Shown one piece after another: positions 47,380 through 55,597 of a stretch of DNA of 64,000 nucleotides (positions are counted from its first letter, which is position 1; each line of letters starts with the position of its first letter). The DNA lies in assembly GCF_017309955.1 (NCBI RefSeq), contig NZ_CP021248.1, forward strand, positions 62,001 through 126,000. The letters run 5' to 3'. This DNA comes from Novosphingobium sp. KA1 (lineage in GTDB: Bacteria; Pseudomonadota; Alphaproteobacteria; Sphingomonadales; Sphingomonadaceae). The notes below the pieces were generated by a model. The model searched no databases. It saw nothing but the letters and a program-made list of their open reading frames with translations, and was not told where the DNA came from. Made by a program: the position numbers and the translations under genes.

Positions 47380-48446
47380 TGGCAGGCCTCCATGCTCTCG
47401 ACCGCCAGGGCGATGATGCGCGGCAGGCTGGCGGCGCGTTCGCGGGCGTGCTCGGAGGCGGCGGTGCCCCTGATCACGCGCCCCTTGATGCCGTGGAAGA
47501 TCGCCGCCAGCCGGAAGAAGTTGAAGGCGATGCAGAATGCATAGTCCCGCTCCGAAATCGGCGGACGGCCGACATGGTGGCAATAGGCATCGCGGTATTC
47601 GGCTTCCGAGGGGATGCCGAGCGCGGCGATGTCCGCGCCGCCCAGGCCCGCGACGATGTCGGGTGGCATGCGGAACATCATCGCGTGATAGGCAAAGTCC
47701 GCCAGCGGATGACCCAGGGTCGAGAGCTCCCAGTCCAGCACGGCGAGGATGCGCGGCTCGGTGGGGTGGAAGATCATGTTGTCGCAGCGAAAATCGCCGT
47801 GGACGATGCGGGTCTCGTCGCTCGTGGGGATGGCAGTGGGGAGCCATTCGATCAGCCGGTCCATGCCGGGATCGCGGCCCGCCTCGCTGTCTTCGACGTA
47901 CTGTCTCGACCAGCGTGCGATCTGGCGCTCGAAGTAATTGCCCGGGCGCCCGTAGTCGCCAAGGCCGACCGCTGCCGGCTCGATCCGGTGCAGCGCCGCG
48001 ATTGTCTGGTTCATGGCACCGAAGTAGGCTGCGCGCTGCTCGCGCGGGACTTCGGGAAAGGTCGCATCCCAGAAGATGCGGCCCTCGACCATCTCCATCA
48101 CGAAGAACCAGCTGCCGATCACGCTCTCGTCGAGGCACAGGCCGTGGACATGCGCGACCGGGAAGCCCGTCGCCCCGAGCGCCGAAAGCACCCGCGCCTC
48201 GCGCTCCACCGCATGCGCGCCTTTCAGCACCCGGCCCGGCGGCTTGCGGCGCAGCACGTAGGAGCGGCCCGGCGTGACCAGCTTGTAGGTCGGGTTGGAC
48301 TGCCCGCCCTTGAACTGCTCGACCGAGAGCGGCCCGGCGAAACCTTCGACATGGGCCTCCATCCACGCCGCCAGCCGTGCCTCATCGAAACGGTAGCCCT
48401 CGCGAACGGCGCCGGTGCCGGCATTGGTGGCGGCATCAGTGCGCAT
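47376..48446 (-). CDS. ACAD10/11-type phosphotransferase
   Basis: This 356-residue APH-fold kinase has FKGGQSNPTYKLVTPGRSYVLRRKPPG as its ATP-binding start (key words: GGQSNPTY, VLRRKP). The catalytic loop is HGDFRCDNMIFHP and the metal site VLDWELSTLGHPLADFAY (key words: DWEL, GHPLAD). These are hallmarks of the kinase domain fused to acyl-CoA dehydrogenase in animal ACAD10 and ACAD11. Here the kinase is a separate gene whose start lies inside the 3' end of an acyl-CoA dehydrogenase gene (11-nt overlap). In those systems the kinase phosphorylates the 4-hydroxyl of 4-hydroxyacyl-CoA so it can be eliminated. That role here is inferred. Confidence 0.88.
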   Translation of the reverse strand: MRTDAATNAGTGAVREGYRFDEARLAAWMEAHVEGFAGPLSVEQFKGGQSNPTYKLVTPGRSYVLRRKPPGRVLKGAHAVEREARVLSALGATGFPVAHVHGLCLDESVIGSWFFVMEMVEGRIFWDATFPEVPREQRAAYFGAMNQTIAALHRIEPAAVGLGDYGRPGNYFERQIARWSRQYVEDSEAGRDPGMDRLIEWLPTAIPTSDETRIVHGDFRCDNMIFHPTEPRILAVLDWELSTLGHPLADFAYHAMMFRMPPDIVAGLGGADIAALGIPSEAEYRDAYCHHVGRPPISERDYAFCIAFNFFRLAAIFHGIKGRVIRGTAASEHARERAASLPRIIALAVESMEACQ

Positions 48447-49650
48447 GGGCGGCCTTCCAGTCGCGCTTGATCTTCTTGGCGAGGCTCCACTTGTGGACTT
48501 CGGTGGGGCCGTCGTAGATGCGAAACGCGCGGATCTCGCGGAACACCTGCTCGACGATGGTATCGGCGGTGACGCCCGAGCCGCCCATGACCTGCACGCA
48601 GCGATCCGCCACCCGCATCAGCGCTTCGGACACCGCGACCTTGGCCATCGAGCTTTCGGCGCCGCCCGTTTCGCCCGCGTCCAGCACGCCCGCGCACCAG
48701 TCGATCATCAGTTCGCTCTGCCTGAGGTCGATCAGGTTCTCCGCCAGCATGAAGCCGACACCTTCGTGGTCGATCAGCGTCTTGCCGAAGGCCATGCGGC
48801 GATTGGCATAGTCGGTGGCAATCTCGTTGGCGCGGATGCAGGCGCCCAGCCAGCGCATGCAGTGCGACAGGCGGGCCGGGGCAAGCCGTACTTGCGCATA
48901 GCGGAAGCCCTCGCCCGACTGGCCCAGCATCTGGTCGGCAGGCACGCGCAAGTCCTCGATCGTGACGACCGCATGGCCGCCGGGCATCGAGGAATCGAGC
49001 GTGTTGGGCACATGGTCCACGCGGATCGCCGGATCGGGCAGATCGACGAGGAACATGCAGGCGCCGTCCTCGGACCTGGCCATGACGATGCCCACTTGCG
49101 CGCCCTGCGCGCCGGTGATGAAGGCCTTGCGCCCGTTGATGACCCAGTGGTTGCCGTCGAGCCGGCAGGTGGTGCGCATCATCGAGGGATCGGACCCGGC
49201 GCCGTTCTCGTCCGCCGGTTCGGTCATGAAGAAGGCCGAGCGCGCGCGCCCTTCCACCAGCGGCTTCAGGAAGCGTTCCTTGATCGCCGGACTGCCGACC
49301 TTGCCGAGCAGATACATGTTGCCCTCGTCCGGCGCGGCGGTGTTGAGCGCCAATGGCCCGAGCGGCGAAAGGCCGGAGGCGCGCAGCACCACGGCGGTCT
49401 CGCGCTGGGTGAGGTGGCGGCCGTCCTCCAGGATATGCGGTGTCAGCACGCCTGCCGCGCGGGCCTTCTCCTTGAGTTCTGCGACCAGTTCCTCGCTCGG
49501 GCAATCGTGATGATCGCGGCGCGGGTCCCGTTCGTAGGGGACGACCACGTCGCGCACGAAGGCTTCGACATTGGCGGCGATCCGGGCGGTCAGGTCAGGA
49601 CCGGCGCCCTTGCCCTTGCCTTCGCACTCGCCCGTTTCCCGGCCGCTCAC
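48436..49650 (-). CDS. Acyl-CoA dehydrogenase, ACAD10/11-like
   Basis: This 404-residue flavoenzyme has FFMTEPADENGAGSDPSMMRTTCR (key words: TEPADENGAGSDPS), GVGFMLAENLIDLRQSELMIDW and the C-terminal RDWK preceded by FRIYDGPTEVHKWSLAKKIK (key words: DGPTEVHKW). The TEPA/GSDPS and GPTEVH signatures mark the ACAD10/11-type group. It starts at GTG 49650, overlapping the SDR stop, and its 3' end overlaps the phosphotransferase gene by 11 bases, so the two are translationally coupled. They probably act as the split equivalent of ACAD11 on 4-hydroxyacyl-CoA. Confidence 0.9.
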   Translation of the reverse strand: MSGRETGECEGKGKGAGPDLTARIAANVEAFVRDVVVPYERDPRRDHHDCPSEELVAELKEKARAAGVLTPHILEDGRHLTQRETAVVLRASGLSPLGPLALNTAAPDEGNMYLLGKVGSPAIKERFLKPLVEGRARSAFFMTEPADENGAGSDPSMMRTTCRLDGNHWVINGRKAFITGAQGAQVGIVMARSEDGACMFLVDLPDPAIRVDHVPNTLDSSMPGGHAVVTIEDLRVPADQMLGQSGEGFRYAQVRLAPARLSHCMRWLGACIRANEIATDYANRRMAFGKTLIDHEGVGFMLAENLIDLRQSELMIDWCAGVLDAGETGGAESSMAKVAVSEALMRVADRCVQVMGGSGVTADTIVEQVFREIRAFRIYDGPTEVHKWSLAKKIKRDWKAAHAH

Positions 49651-50408
49651 TTCGGCGCCATCCGGATGGCACCGTCCAGGCGGATGGTCTCGCCATTGAG
49701 CATCGGGTTGGTGACGATGCTTTCCACCAGCTGCGCATATTCGTCGGGCTGGCCGAGGCGGCTGGGGAAGGGCACTTGCCTGCCCAGCGAATCCTGCGCT
49801 TCCTGCGGCAGGGTCGCCAGCAGCGGGGTCCAGAAGATACCGGGGGCGATGGTCATCACCCGGATGCCGTAACGGGCGAACTCGCGCGCCACCGGCAGCG
49901 TCATGCCGACGATGCCGCTCTTCGATGCGGCATAGGCGGCCTGACCGATTTGCCCGTCATAGGCCGCGACCGAGGCGGTGTTGATGATGACGCCGCGCTC
50001 CTCGCCGAGCGGATCGGCGGTGTGCAGCCGCGCCGCGAACTTCGAGAGCACGTTGAAGCTGCCGATCAGGTTGATCGAGACGATCCGGGAGAAGTCGGCC
50101 AGCGCGATCGCCTTGCCCTCGCGGTCGATCACTTTGGCGGGCGGGCCGATCCCGGCGCAATTGACCAGGATGCGCGCCTTGCCGTGCAGTCCCTCGGCCT
50201 CTTCCAGAGCGGCCTCGACGGCGGCTTCATCGGTTACGTTCACGGCCGCGAAGTGGCCGCCGATCTCCCGCGCGGTGGCTTCGCCCAGCTCGGCGTTGAG
50301 ATCGAAGATGGTCACTTTCGCGCCCCTGGCGGCGAGGCGGCGGGCCGTGCCGGCGCCGAGTCCCGATGCACCGCCGGTGACGATCGCGGGGACTGCGTTG
50401 ATATCCAT
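49647..50408 (-). CDS. SDR, 3-hydroxyacyl-CoA dehydrogenase type II-like
   Basis: This 253-residue SDR has NAD site TGGASGLGAG (about 11-20), DLNAELG selecting NAD, NCAGIG, and the catalytic Ser-Tyr-Lys in TASVAAYDGQIGQAAYAASK. The DGAIRMAPK end and IGQAAYAASKSGIVGMTLPVARE core (key words: AYAASK, ARE) resemble human HSD17B10-type 3-hydroxyacyl-CoA dehydrogenases. It would oxidise 3-hydroxyacyl-CoA for the thiolase. It is the first gene of the operon, with GGAGAG six bases upstream of the ATG, divergent from a TetR gene. Confidence 0.9.
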   Translation of the reverse strand: MDINAVPAIVTGGASGLGAGTARRLAARGAKVTIFDLNAELGEATAREIGGHFAAVNVTDEAAVEAALEEAEGLHGKARILVNCAGIGPPAKVIDREGKAIALADFSRIVSINLIGSFNVLSKFAARLHTADPLGEERGVIINTASVAAYDGQIGQAAYAASKSGIVGMTLPVAREFARYGIRVMTIAPGIFWTPLLATLPQEAQDSLGRQVPFPSRLGQPDEYAQLVESIVTNPMLNGETIRLDGAIRMAPK

Positions 50409-50440
50409 GCAAAGCTCTCCAAAAACTCAATGGTGCGTTT

Positions 50441-50458
50441 ATGCACTCACGAGTGTAT
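50441..50458. promoter_or_regulatory. Probable TetR operator between divergent genes
   Basis: ATGCACTCACGAGTGTAT is an 18-bp near-perfect palindrome (CACTC and GAGTG about a 2-base centre). It lies 33 bases from the SDR start and 54 bases from the TetR start, so one bound dimer could repress both. Confidence 0.6.
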
Positions 50459-50511
50459 TGCGTCTTCCAAAGTTTCCTGTCAACGCTCCCGGCGAATAAA
50501 AGAGGATACCC

Positions 50512-51129
50512 ATGCAGCCGGCTTCACCCTTCAGAACCCCCGCCCAGAAAGAAGCGGAGCGCGCCGCCAAGCGGGACGCGGTGCTGCGGGCGGCCGTGCG
50601 CATGTTCAACGAACGGGGATTTCACGCGACGTCGCTGGACGACGTTGCGGCCAGTCTCGGCATCTCCAAGCGCACGATCTATCATTACCTGGCGAACAAG
50701 GATCAGGTGCTGCTGGAATGCATCACCATCGGCCTGCAGCAATTGCTGGAAGCAGCAGAGCAGGCGCGCAGCGAGCCGGGAGACGGCCGCCACCGGCTGA
50801 CGCGTTTCCTGTGCCGCTACGCCGAAATCAACATGGACGATTTCGGGCGCTGCGTGATCCGCACCGGTTCGGAAGCGCTCTCTCCCGAAAGCATGCCGCG
50901 TTACCGCGAACTCAAGCGCCAGATCGATGGTGCGATGCGCGCCCTGATCGAACAGGCGGTGGCCGATGGTTCGATCGCCCCCGTCGATGTGAAGATGGCG
51001 GCCTTCACGCTGGCGGGAGCGCTCAACTGGCCGGCCCGCTGGCACGATCCCGAGGGCGAACTGCCGGCCGAAGCGGTGGCGCAGATGCTGGTGGACATTC
51101 TCGCGAAAGGGCTTGATCCGCGCTCTTGA
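50512..51129 (+). CDS. TetR-family regulator of the acyl-CoA operon
   Basis: This 205-residue protein has an N-terminal helix-turn-helix: AAVRMFNERGFHATSLDDVAASLGISKRTIYHYLANKDQV (key words: GFHATSLDDVA, ISKRTIYHY) at about 28-66. An all-helical ligand domain follows. AGAGGA lies five bases before ATG 50512. It is divergent from the eight-gene acyl-CoA operon, with a palindrome between them. A CoA thioester of the pathway is the likely inducer, by analogy with FadR-type TetR proteins. Confidence 0.88.
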   Translation: MQPASPFRTPAQKEAERAAKRDAVLRAAVRMFNERGFHATSLDDVAASLGISKRTIYHYLANKDQVLLECITIGLQQLLEAAEQARSEPGDGRHRLTRFLCRYAEINMDDFGRCVIRTGSEALSPESMPRYRELKRQIDGAMRALIEQAVADGSIAPVDVKMAAFTLAGALNWPARWHDPEGELPAEAVAQMLVDILAKGLDPRS

Positions 51130-51146
51130 TGCCGCGCCCGGGGCAC

Positions 51147-51162
51147 TGACGGGTTTCCGTCA
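51147..51162. promoter_or_regulatory. Palindromic operator copy 1 (SDR promoter)
   Basis: TGACGGGTTTCCGTCA pairs TGACGG with CCGTCA about a GTTT centre. It ends 63 bases before the SDR start at 51226, with TTCCAT about 22 bases downstream as a possible -10 region. Confidence 0.7.
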
Positions 51163-51225
51163 GTCGCGCATGCGGTCCGGTCTGTTCCATCCTGGATGGA
51201 TCGATACAGGCAGGAGCGTAGAGGC

Positions 51226-52038
51226 ATGCGGTTTGCGAACAAGGTTGTCATCGTCACGGGCGGTGCATCGGGCATCGGCGAGGCCGCCGTGCGCCGGTTT
51301 GCCGCTGAAGGCGCATCGGTGGTCGTCGCGGACATCCGGCCCGACGCGCTGGCGCGGGTGGTCGGCGACCTGGGGCGGGACAGGCATCATGGGGTCGAGG
51401 TGGACATGCTCGATCCGGCCGCGATCGACCGCATGATCGATGCGACCCTCGACCGCTTCGGGCGGATCGACACGCTGGTCAACAATGCGGGCATGGGCTC
51501 GTTCGGCCGGGTGACGGAGATCGATCTGGAACATTGGCGGCAGGTCATGGGCATCGACGTGGATGCGGTGTTCTGGGCCAGCAGGCAGGCGATTCCGCAC
51601 TTGTCGCGGGTCGGCGGCTCGATCGTCAACGTCGCCTCGGCATCGGGCATGGCGGCGGACTACGGGTTTGCCGCCTATAACGCCGCCAAGGCCGCCGTCC
51701 TCAACCTGACCCGGGCGATGGCCATCGATCATGCGCCCGAGATCCGGGTCAATGCCGTCAGCCCCGGCCTGACCGCCACGCCGCTGGCTACCGGTCTCAC
51801 CGGCAATCCGGTGATCATGGCCGCCTACGAACCGGTGCTCGCCATGAAACGGCCTGCGGACCCTTCCGAGATCGCCGGCGCCATCGCCTTCCTGGCTTCC
51901 GACGATGCGTCCTACGTCAACGGCCATAATCTGGTCGTCGATGGGGGCATGACCGCGCACACCGGTCAGCCCAACTTCTCGCGCCTGCTGGGCGGGGCGA
52001 GCCATCTCGCCGATGCGCAGAGTGCCGTGCGCCGCTGA
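51226..52038 (+). CDS. Short-chain dehydrogenase/reductase
   Basis: This 270-residue SDR has TGGASGIGEA (about 10-19), DIRPDAL, NNAGMG, and Ser-Tyr-Lys in ASASGMAADYGFAAYNAAK. Such enzymes oxidise secondary alcohols with NAD(P). AGGAG lies ten bases before ATG 51226; an ATG at 51196 extends the frame but has no site. Its promoter carries copy 1 of the ACGGGTTTCCGTCA operator shared with the TonB receptor and the benzaldehyde-lyase-like operon. I infer that it oxidises an alcohol or diol belonging to that pathway, for example a vicinal diol to an acyloin. Confidence 0.85.
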   Translation: MRFANKVVIVTGGASGIGEAAVRRFAAEGASVVVADIRPDALARVVGDLGRDRHHGVEVDMLDPAAIDRMIDATLDRFGRIDTLVNNAGMGSFGRVTEIDLEHWRQVMGIDVDAVFWASRQAIPHLSRVGGSIVNVASASGMAADYGFAAYNAAKAAVLNLTRAMAIDHAPEIRVNAVSPGLTATPLATGLTGNPVIMAAYEPVLAMKRPADPSEIAGAIAFLASDDASYVNGHNLVVDGGMTAHTGQPNFSRLLGGASHLADAQSAVRR

Positions 52039-52057
52039 AGCGACAGGGCGCCGCGGC

Positions 52058-52073
52058 GGACGGGTTTCCGTCA
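52058..52073. promoter_or_regulatory. Palindromic operator copy 2 (TonB receptor promoter)
   Basis: GGACGGGTTTCCGTCA differs from copy 1 only in its first base. It ends 67 bases before the receptor start, with TATCCC about 25 bases downstream as a possible -10 region. Confidence 0.7.
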
Positions 52074-52140
52074 ATCGACCCCGCCCGCCGTGGAGCGCTA
52101 TCCCGGCATTGCAAAAAATAGCGAAAAATGGAGGAGGAAC

Positions 52141-54519
52141 ATGAAAGCGATCTATCGTACCGCCGTGGCCACGCTTGCGCTGGTCAGCCCGGCCGCGGTC
52201 TGGGCGCAGACGGGGCCGGAACCGCAGGGCGCCGGTTCGGGCCCCGCGTCGGGCCCCGCGTTGGGCCCCGCGTTGGGCCATGCCGAAACCGCCATGACCG
52301 AACAGGCAGGAATTCAGGACATCGTCGTCACCGCCAATCGCCGCGCGGAAAAGCTGCAGAACGTCGGGGCCTCGATCAGCGCGCTGTCGGGCGAGCAGAT
52401 GCGGGAACTGGGCGTCACCACCGCGCTGGACGTCGCCAACTTTACGCCGAACATCGAGATCGTGCGGTCCTACGCATCGCCGGGGTTCAACACCCAGATC
52501 ACCATTCGCGGCGTCGGCCAGCCCGATTTCCAGGATACCACCGAGGCGACCGCTACCGCCTATGTCGACGAATTCTACATGATCGGCGCGGGGCAGGCCG
52601 ACTTCCTGAGCTTCGACATCGCCCGTACCGAAGTCGCGCGCGGGCCGCAGGGCACCGTGCAGGGCCGCAATGCGACCGCGGGCAGCATCAACTACTACAC
52701 CAACCGTCCCGATTTCGATGGCACCGGCGGCCGGATGTCGGTGACGCTGGCCGAGCGCGGCACGATCCGTACCGAGGGTTTTCTCAATGTCCCGGTCAGT
52801 GACACGCTGGCGCTGCGCGGAGCCTTCTCGACCGACACCAGCGACGGCTACTTGCGTAACATCAATCCCGACAGCAACTGGCGAAAGGGCGCGGCGGGCA
52901 AGTTCTACGCAGGCCGTCTGCAGGCGCTGTTCCAGCCGACCGACACCCTTTCGCTGCTGCTGAAGGCGGAACTGGGCAAGATGGGGCCGGTCGCCGGTGG
53001 CAACGAAAAAGCCTATCCGGTCGGCCAGATCGCCGGGCTGCCGGGGACTTACGCCATCCCCGCCGACGCTTTCGGCCAGAGCCAGGAGAGCATCGGCGCA
53101 GGCGCGCGCGACGTCACCAATGCCAATGGCGGCAACGAACTCCAGAGCAAGATGCAGCACTATCTCGCGACCCTGAACTACGATGCGGGCGGCGGCGTCA
53201 ACGTCACCGTGCTGGGCGGCTGGCTGGAATCGAAGAAGTACAGCATCGAGGACTGCGACCATACGCCGCTGCCGCTGTGCAACTTCTCGAACAAGGCCCG
53301 TTCGCGGCACTGGACAAGCGAAGGCCGGGTGAACTGGGATGGCGACGGCCTGCGCCTGACCGCGGGCGCCAACTACCTGCACCAGTCGATCCTCACGACT
53401 TCGGCATCGCCCCTGTTCTTCGGTCCCGAGGTCACGCCGTTTGGCGACACGCTTTATGGGCAAGCCTTCCGCGATGCGCAGAAACTGGACAGCTATGCGT
53501 TCTTCGGACAGGCGGAATACGATCTCACGCACCAGCTGACGGTCATCGCCGGGGTCCGCTACACGCATGACAACAAGCGGCTCAACAGCGTCAACGCGGC
53601 CACCACGACCCTGCCCCTCGATACGCCGCTGCCGATGTCGATCGAGGCCTACGAAGCCCTGCGTGAACAGATATTCGCATCGCCCGACGCGGTCTTCACC
53701 CGGCTCACCATTGCCGATAACGGGGATCTCGCCCGGTTCCGCAAGGGCCTTGTCAATGCAAACCTGCAGCTGAACTACAAGCCCAGCAATGATCTACTGA
53801 TCTATCTCAGCTACAAGCGTGGACAGAAGAGCGGCGGCTTCATCACCGGCAACGTTACCGGCACCGCGCCGGAACTGCGCCCCTTCAAGGAAGAGACCAA
53901 CAACGCCTTCGAACTCGGCGTGAAATCCGATCTGCTCGGCAGGACGTTGCGGGTGAACGGCGCCGTCTTCTACTATGACTACCAGAACATGCAGAACACC
54001 AGCCTGATCGGTATCACCAACGTCATCACCAACAACGATGCCAGGATCTGGGGCGGCGAACTGGAAGTGACGGCAACACCGGTGCTCGGCCTCTCGCTTT
54101 CGATGTCGGGCGGCTACGTGCACACCAAGGTGAACGACATCTACAACCCGACCGGCGCCGTCGCGATCCTGTCGGACAATCGCCTGCCGCTGGCGCCCAG
54201 TTTCACCGGCAATGCGCGCGTGCGTTACGAATGGGACCAGTTCGACGGCAAGCTCTATGTGCAAGGCGCCGCGCGGGGACGGACCTGGATGTACCGGGAC
54301 TCTCTCAATAATCAATCGACCAGGATACCCAGCCTGTTCGTGGCCGATGCGCAGGCAGGCTATACCGCCGACAACTGGTCGCTCAGCTTCTACGTCAACA
54401 ACCTGTTCAACACCCGCAAGGCGATCAACCTGTTCGACATCTCGTCCGTCGCGAACAGCGGCGAAGTGGTCTATCAGATGCCGCGCTGGTTCGGCGGAAC
54501 GTTCTCGGTCAATTTCTAG
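52141..54519 (+). CDS. TonB-dependent receptor of the acyloin-type catabolic locus
   Basis: This 792-residue outer-membrane receptor has a signal peptide (AVATLALVSPAAVWA), a low-complexity Gly/Pro/Ala linker, and the TonB-box-like DIVVTANRR. A plug domain carries ITIRGVGQPDF and GPQGTVQGRNATAGSINYYTNRP (key words: RGPQGTVQGRN), and the 22-strand barrel ends in FGGTFSVNF. These features match the sphingomonad receptors used for aromatic and hydrophobic substrates rather than siderophores. GGAGG lies before ATG 52141. Its promoter carries copy 2 of the shared operator. It presumably imports the substrate of the neighbouring lyase operon. Confidence 0.9.
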   Translation: MKAIYRTAVATLALVSPAAVWAQTGPEPQGAGSGPASGPALGPALGHAETAMTEQAGIQDIVVTANRRAEKLQNVGASISALSGEQMRELGVTTALDVANFTPNIEIVRSYASPGFNTQITIRGVGQPDFQDTTEATATAYVDEFYMIGAGQADFLSFDIARTEVARGPQGTVQGRNATAGSINYYTNRPDFDGTGGRMSVTLAERGTIRTEGFLNVPVSDTLALRGAFSTDTSDGYLRNINPDSNWRKGAAGKFYAGRLQALFQPTDTLSLLLKAELGKMGPVAGGNEKAYPVGQIAGLPGTYAIPADAFGQSQESIGAGARDVTNANGGNELQSKMQHYLATLNYDAGGGVNVTVLGGWLESKKYSIEDCDHTPLPLCNFSNKARSRHWTSEGRVNWDGDGLRLTAGANYLHQSILTTSASPLFFGPEVTPFGDTLYGQAFRDAQKLDSYAFFGQAEYDLTHQLTVIAGVRYTHDNKRLNSVNAATTTLPLDTPLPMSIEAYEALREQIFASPDAVFTRLTIADNGDLARFRKGLVNANLQLNYKPSNDLLIYLSYKRGQKSGGFITGNVTGTAPELRPFKEETNNAFELGVKSDLLGRTLRVNGAVFYYDYQNMQNTSLIGITNVITNNDARIWGGELEVTATPVLGLSLSMSGGYVHTKVNDIYNPTGAVAILSDNRLPLAPSFTGNARVRYEWDQFDGKLYVQGAARGRTWMYRDSLNNQSTRIPSLFVADAQAGYTADNWSLSFYVNNLFNTRKAINLFDISSVANSGEVVYQMPRWFGGTFSVNF
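52237..52280. repeat. 12-bp tandem repeat in the TonB receptor signal-linker region
   Basis: Units of TCGGGCCCCGCG or TTGGGCCCCGCG occur 3.7 times in frame, encoding SGPA/LGPA repeats just after the signal peptide. Copy change would alter only the linker. Confidence 0.8.
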
Positions 54520-54521
54520 GT

Positions 54522-54612
54522 CGTTTTCCAATCAGGTGGTATCACCTGATTGGAAAACGCGTAAAACCAAAATCGTAGAGCAGTTGATCCGACGCAGTCT
54601 GATCAACTGCTC
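54522..54612. repeat. Intergenic palindromic repeat element, copy 1
   Basis: A 17-bp perfect stem (54522-54538 with 54543-54559, loop GTAT) is followed by a conserved linker and a second 12-bp perfect stem, GAGCAGTTGATC at 54578-54589 with its reverse complement at 54601-54612. The 39-base segment 54554-54592 matches 61609-61647 with two differences. It begins at the stop codon of the TonB receptor gene, as copy 2 does for the acyl-CoA ligase gene. Confidence 0.85.
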
Positions 54613-54619
54613 AAGAGAA

Positions 54620-54658
54620 ACGCGTTGCGGCGGCTCGCGTGGAGCCGCCTCAACGCGT
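54620..54658. terminator. Hairpin shared by the ends of convergent receptor and LuxR genes
   Basis: A 17-bp stem with one mismatch (54620-54636 with 54642-54658) has a 5-base loop and overlaps the LuxR stop codon. It probably ends transcription from both sides. Confidence 0.6.
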
Positions 54659-55402
54659 CATGTACGCCACGAGTGACGAGCGGTTGTGGATCGACAGCTT
54701 GGCATAGATGCGCCGCAGATGGTTCTCCACCGTATGCTCCGACAAGCCCGTGCTATAGGCGATTTCCTTGTTGAGCTTACCCTGGCACACGAGCTGCGCG
54801 ATCTGGGTTTCGCGCGGCGAAAGCGGTGTCGACGAAGCCGCCTCGGTCCTTTTGAAGTAACTCGTGCGGAACGTGCTGAGGCCGTTGGCCTTGTCGAGCA
54901 ATTCGCGCAGCATGTGCCCCGCCACCATGTCCTGGAGGCGCGGTGCGAGCTGGTTCAGCAGCGGCATCGACACCGGATCCAGCCGCTTGACCGCCCGCTT
55001 GCGGTGAAAGCCGATCGTCGAATAGATCCCGGGCATCAACCGGCGCGTCGAGGCACCGATGACGTCGATGCCGTAGTGGTACATGAACTGCCAGTATTGG
55101 CTGGAGGGCTTGGCGATACAGCCGACCCGCTGATCCGATCCCACCAGAACCCCGTCGTCATCGACCCGGTCCGGTTGCTCCTGCAAGCGCGGATCGGTGA
55201 AGGGATCGTGCTCGAACACCGCCTTGCTGTGATAGATTTCCTTCACTTCCTCCGAGATGCCGGTGTGAAAGAGGTAGGACAGCTGCGGCTGGTTCGACAC
55301 CCGGTCGCAGAGGAAGATCGACGCACTGTCGAGATCGCACGATTCCACGATATGCCGCGTGAAATCGCAGATACCGCCTGAAAGCCTGACACTCATCTCC
55401 AT
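54650..55402 (-). CDS. LuxR-family transcriptional regulator
   Basis: This 250-residue regulator has a C-terminal LuxR helix-turn-helix: LSPRETQIAQLVCQGKLNKEIA and STGLSEHTVENHLRRIYAKL (about 190-243). The N-terminal region of about 185 residues looks like a ligand-binding domain but lacks a receiver aspartate pattern and lacks the conserved residues of acyl-homoserine-lactone receptors that I would expect. ATG 55402 follows GGGAGAG. It is divergent from the benzaldehyde-lyase-like operon and convergent with the TonB receptor gene. Copy 3 of the shared palindrome lies in its upstream region, so it is the likely regulator of the locus. Confidence 0.87.
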   Translation of the reverse strand: MEMSVRLSGGICDFTRHIVESCDLDSASIFLCDRVSNQPQLSYLFHTGISEEVKEIYHSKAVFEHDPFTDPRLQEQPDRVDDDGVLVGSDQRVGCIAKPSSQYWQFMYHYGIDVIGASTRRLMPGIYSTIGFHRKRAVKRLDPVSMPLLNQLAPRLQDMVAGHMLRELLDKANGLSTFRTSYFKRTEAASSTPLSPRETQIAQLVCQGKLNKEIAYSTGLSEHTVENHLRRIYAKLSIHNRSSLVAYMTR

Positions 55403-55515
55403 GTCACTCTCCCGTCCGGCCCGTTTTCCGGGCTCGGAAATTATCGACCACCCTATAGCCGCGCGCGCGGCATGGATAGCCTTTCCCGTCTAGGGCAAGA
55501 GGCGGCACGTCCCAA

Positions 55516-55531
55516 TAACGGGTTTCCGTCA
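55516..55531. promoter_or_regulatory. Palindromic operator copy 3 (lyase operon promoter)
   Basis: TAACGGGTTTCCGTCA contains the same 14-base core as copies 1 and 2. It ends 66 bases before the lyase start, with TAACCT about 25 bases downstream as a possible -10 region, and lies between the divergent LuxR gene and the operon. Confidence 0.72.
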
Positions 55532-55597
55532 ATCCCCACTCGCGCCGTCGCTCGCTAACCTGCCCTTCAACACGATAACCGGTGAAGGGATGCTGGA

